Assembly (NCBI GenBank): GCA_046050405.1
Contig: JBJOPY010000223.1
Coordinates: 1-8,963, forward strand
Length of the DNA stretch: 8,963 nucleotides
Reading direction: 5' to 3'
DNA from: JADKCL01 sp046050405
GTDB lineage: Bacteria > Bacteroidota > Bacteroidia > J057 > JADKCL01
Below the pieces are notes generated by a model. It had not been told where the DNA came from and made no database searches. It saw only the letters and a program-made list of their open reading frames with translations. Shown here piece after piece: positions 7,291 through 8,963 of this stretch (position 1 is the stretch's first letter; every line of letters begins with the position of its first letter). The translations under genes were made by a program, and so were the position numbers.

Positions 7291-8314
7291 ATGCGAGCAT
7301 TTCTGGGAGGTTGCGCTGCTGGTAGATCCGTTCGATGATTTCCACGACCTTCAGACCTTCCAGGGCATTCGTCGTGATGGTTCCTTTTCCGCCCAGCGTC
7401 GCGACGATGTTCTCGAAGATGTAATGGTGGTTGGCGGCGCTTCCCTTGTAATGGCCGTAGTCATTCGGGGGATTGGCAGGAGGCAGGGCGGGCATGTCAT
7501 AATCCTGGACATGGCAATGCTCGACCTGCTCCATGTATTGTCCGCCGACCTTGACGGAACCCTTCTCGGCGACGATGGTGATGCTGCTCTCGAAGTTCTT
7601 GTCCCATACGGCCGTGGAGTAATTGATCACCCCCATTCCGCCTTGTACCAGGCGGAAGGTGACCAGCCCGGAGTCCTCGAACTGGGTGTTGTGGCGGTGG
7701 GTGAAGTTTGCAAACCGGGCGGAGATGTCCGTGATGTCCCCGAAAAGCCAATACAGGATGTCAATGAAGTGGCTGAATTGCGTGAACATCGGCCCTCCGT
7801 CCATGTCCAGGGTGCCCTTCCAGTTGGAAGGGCCATAGTACCGGTCGTCGCGGTTCCAGTAGCAGTTCACCTGCACCATCTCGATCTTTCCCAGGATGCC
7901 CTCATCGACCACGGATTTCAGCCACGCGGAGGTGGGTGAATAGCGGTTTTGCATCACGCAGAAAACCTGGCGGGACATCTGCAAGGATTTGAACAGAACC
8001 TCCTCACAAGCCGCCTTGGTCAGGCCCATCGGCTTCTCGACCACGACATGCTTTTTGTTCGCCAGGGCGAGGAGGGCATGCTGGGCATGGAGGCCATTGG
8101 GCGTGCAGACGCAGACGACGTCGGCGGAAGGCCCCTCGGTCAGCATTTTCACGGCATCCGTGAAGAAGGGGACACCGTAAGTGGCGGCGGCCTCCTTTTC
8201 AGCAAGAATGTCACAGACGGACACCAGCTCGCAGCCTGGATGACCATGGATGATCTCAGCGTGCCGCCTGCCGATGTAACCGAATCCCAAGATGGCGAAT
8301 GTCGTCTTTTGCAT
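7289..8314 (-). CDS. Gfo/Idh/MocA-family oxidoreductase, probably nucleotide-sugar related
   Basis: This 341-residue NAD(P)-dependent oxidoreductase has an N-terminal Rossmann fold with GFGYIGRRH (10-18; GxGxxG glycines 10, 12 and 15), CTPNGLHAQHALLAL (70-84) and the EKP motif with catalytic Lys94 (VVVEKPMG, 91-98). The C-terminal alpha/beta domain includes MDGGPMFTQFSHFIDILYWL (171-190), where His182 and Asp185 sit at the usual catalytic position. The frame is open for 86 more codons upstream, but I chose the ATG at 8314 because the preceding residues do not resemble the family, the Rossmann strand begins immediately after it, and a -7 promoter element lies at 8348-8341, between the two candidate starts. 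No Shine-Dalgarno is apparent. Relatives with this DGGPMFTQFSHFID form, as I recall them, occur in Bacteroidota surface polysaccharide loci, and WbpB/WlbA-like dehydrogenation of a UDP-sugar is a reasonable but unproven role. It is transcribed against the polysaccharide operon. Confidence 0.9.
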   Translation of the reverse strand: MQKTTFAILGFGYIGRRHAEIIHGHPGCELVSVCDILAEKEAAATYGVPFFTDAVKMLTEGPSADVVCVCTPNGLHAQHALLALANKKHVVVEKPMGLTKAACEEVLFKSLQMSRQVFCVMQNRYSPTSAWLKSVVDEGILGKIEMVQVNCYWNRDDRYYGPSNWKGTLDMDGGPMFTQFSHFIDILYWLFGDITDISARFANFTHRHNTQFEDSGLVTFRLVQGGMGVINYSTAVWDKNFESSITIVAEKGSVKVGGQYMEQVEHCHVQDYDMPALPPANPPNDYGHYKGSAANHHYIFENIVATLGGKGTITTNALEGLKVVEIIERIYQQRNLPEMLA

Positions 8315-8340
8315 CGTGAACGCTTGTGTTTTCTGGGTGG

Positions 8341-8348
8341 CAAAGCTA
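8341..8348 (-). promoter_or_regulatory. Bacteroidota -7 promoter element for the oxidoreductase gene
   Basis: On the minus strand this reads TAGCTTTG, an exact match to the Bacteroidota consensus TAnnTTTG. It lies 26 nt before the ATG at 8314, so transcription would start roughly 20 nt upstream of it, giving a short leader. A TTG occurs 11 nt further upstream, too close for the usual -33 spacing of about 19-21 nt, so the -33 element is weak or absent. Confidence 0.55.
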
Positions 8349-8384
8349 GGGAAAATCTGCAAGGAGCCGTCAGGATCACCACAT

Positions 8385-8396
8385 CCGGACTTCCGG
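8385..8396. repeat. inverted repeat CCGGA-CT-TCCGG
   Basis: This is a perfect 5-bp inverted repeat with a 2-nt centre, about 37 bp upstream of the oxidoreductase -7 element. Its last two bases are shared with the next, longer palindrome. It could be part of an operator or a chance GC-rich palindrome. Confidence 0.4.
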
Positions 8397-8412
8397 TTGC
8401 AGACTTGCAACC
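8395..8412. promoter_or_regulatory. 18-bp palindrome, possible operator
   Basis: GGTTGCA (8395-8401) and TGCAACC (8406-8412) are perfect inverted arms of 7 bp around GACT. The site lies 46 bp upstream of the oxidoreductase -7 element and well upstream of the DUF4105 promoter. Its size and symmetry suit a dimeric regulator. It is not next to a gene end or a T-run, so a terminator is unlikely. No regulator gene is visible in the window. Confidence 0.4.
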
Positions 8413-8576
8413 ATGCCCGGAAACAGGACATCCAACGCATCAACCCCACCGGGGGCGCCCTTCCCGGATGCCCCTGACGCTCCCGGGACTTGGGCCATGG
8501 GCCGATGCTGTCCCCCGATCCTGGCCGATTCCCGTTGGATGTTTCCCGGGTTCTGCCTCCCGAACCCGTCAACAGC

Positions 8577-8584
8577 TATCTTTG
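8577..8584 (+). promoter_or_regulatory. Bacteroidota -7 promoter element for the DUF4105 gene
   Basis: TATCTTTG exactly matches TAnnTTTG and ends 4 nt before the ATG at 8589. Transcription would begin at or within a few bases of that ATG, implying a leaderless transcript, or else a later start codon. No convincing -33 TTTG is seen 19-21 nt upstream. Confidence 0.5.
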
Positions 8585-8588
8585 TGAC

Positions 8589-8963
8589 ATGAAATCTATC
8601 ACCGATGCGGCACCGGGGGAGCTGCCCGGCTCCCAGCCCCGGGGGCGTCGCCGTCGCTTTTGCTGGCGGAGGGCGGTTCCCTGGGTGCTTTGCTGGATGG
8701 GATGGATGAATGGGGCCCATGGGCAACCCCCCGTGGCCACGCTCAGCCCAGCTGCAACGTTCAGTGTGCTCACCTGCTCCCCGGGGACGGAGCTCTACTC
8801 CGTATTTGGCCATACAGCCCTCCGAATCCGGGATCCGAGGGCGCAGCTGGATTGGGTCTGGAACTACGGTGTCTTCGAGTTTGATACGCCCAATTTCATC
8901 CTCAAATTCGCCCGGGGAAGGCTTCGTTATTATGTGTTGAGCTACAGTTACCGGCATTTCTAC
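8589..8963 (+). CDS. DUF4105 / Lnb N-terminal periplasmic domain protein (3' partial)
   Basis: The frame is open from the ATG at 8589 through the last base, giving 125 codons with no stop, so the gene continues beyond the window. The residues from about 58 onward match the DUF4105 (Lnb_N) family start: VLTCSPGTELYSVFGHTALR (60-79), a WNYGVFEFDTPNF block (91-103) and KFARGRLRYYVLSY (106-119). Before it lies a very basic stretch (RGRRRRFCWRR, 18-28), a hydrophobic core (29-40) and AHG-Q (43-46) as a possible signal peptidase site, so the product is probably exported to the periplasm or outer envelope. The roughly 17 residues before the basic stretch are unusual for a signal peptide. A GTG at 8685 is the next in-frame alternative but would remove the basic region. 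The family's biochemical role is not known to me. It is divergent from the oxidoreductase and probably lies outside the glycan locus. Confidence 0.85.
   Translation, partial: MKSITDAAPGELPGSQPRGRRRRFCWRRAVPWVLCWMGWMNGAHGQPPVATLSPAATFSVLTCSPGTELYSVFGHTALRIRDPRAQLDWVWNYGVFEFDTPNFILKFARGRLRYYVLSYSYRHFY

Larger units (their letters stand above)
8315..8588. other. divergent intergenic control region (274 bp)
   Basis: This stretch separates the start of the minus-strand oxidoreductase from the start of the plus-strand DUF4105 gene. The oxidoreductase frame stays open across most of it, but the residues are Pro/Arg/Gly-rich and unlike the family, so I treat it as non-coding. It holds one TAnnTTTG element per strand and two overlapping inverted repeats, listed separately. 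The middle part (about 8415-8570) is very GC-rich and shows nothing further I can name. Confidence 0.6.

Noticed and set aside
8315..8572. 86-codon N-terminal extension of the Gfo/Idh/MocA oxidoreductase
   Set aside because: The family normally begins directly with the Rossmann strand found after the ATG at 8314, and the extension would run through the -7 element and the inverted repeats.
7142..8587. Plus-strand open frames of 265 and 212 codons opposite the oxidoreductase
   Set aside because: They are antisense shadows of a clear Gfo/Idh/MocA gene, with no family resemblance in the translations.

Overview
The window reads as a chromosomal segment from a GC-rich member of the Bacteroidota. 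The supporting signs are a YfhO-type giant membrane protein of the Bacteroidota form, a Gfo/Idh/MocA oxidoreductase and a DUF4105 protein that resemble Bacteroidota families, weak or absent Shine-Dalgarno sites, and two exact matches to the Bacteroidota -7 promoter element TAnnTTTG in the only divergent intergenic region. The genus cannot be told from the sequence alone. The content is that of a cell-surface polysaccharide or glycoconjugate locus running into an ordinary envelope gene.

Left part (1-7236, + strand): five genes packed head to tail with gaps of 9 nt, a 4-nt overlap, 9 nt and 2 nt, almost certainly one transcription unit whose promoter lies left of the window. In order they are a YfhO-family polytopic membrane protein (5' end cut off by the window), a GT-B (family 4-like) glycosyltransferase, a non-hydrolysing UDP-GlcNAc 2-epimerase (WecB/WbpI type), a NodU/TobZ/SxtI-family carbamoyltransferase, and a 121-residue membrane protein of the SxtJ family.

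Right part (7289-8963): after a 52-nt convergent junction with a perfect 7-bp hairpin comes a minus-strand Gfo/Idh/MocA oxidoreductase that looks like the nucleotide-sugar dehydrogenases of O-antigen loci. It is separated by a 274-bp divergent control region (two TAnnTTTG elements and two overlapping inverted repeats) from a plus-strand DUF4105/Lnb N-terminal-domain envelope protein that runs off the right edge.

Working model (inference): the epimerase, and possibly the oxidoreductase, supply an N-acetylated (perhaps diacetamido-uronic) nucleotide sugar. The glycosyltransferase uses an activated sugar, the YfhO protein acts on a lipid-linked sugar or glycan in the inner membrane, and the carbamoyltransferase with its SxtJ partner adds a carbamoyl group to the product. 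None of these substrates can be proven from sequence. I saw no RNA genes, insertion sequences, CRISPR arrays or prophage genes. The most interesting items are the carbamoyltransferase-SxtJ pair inside a YfhO operon and the divergent control region, where the DUF4105 gene may be leaderless.
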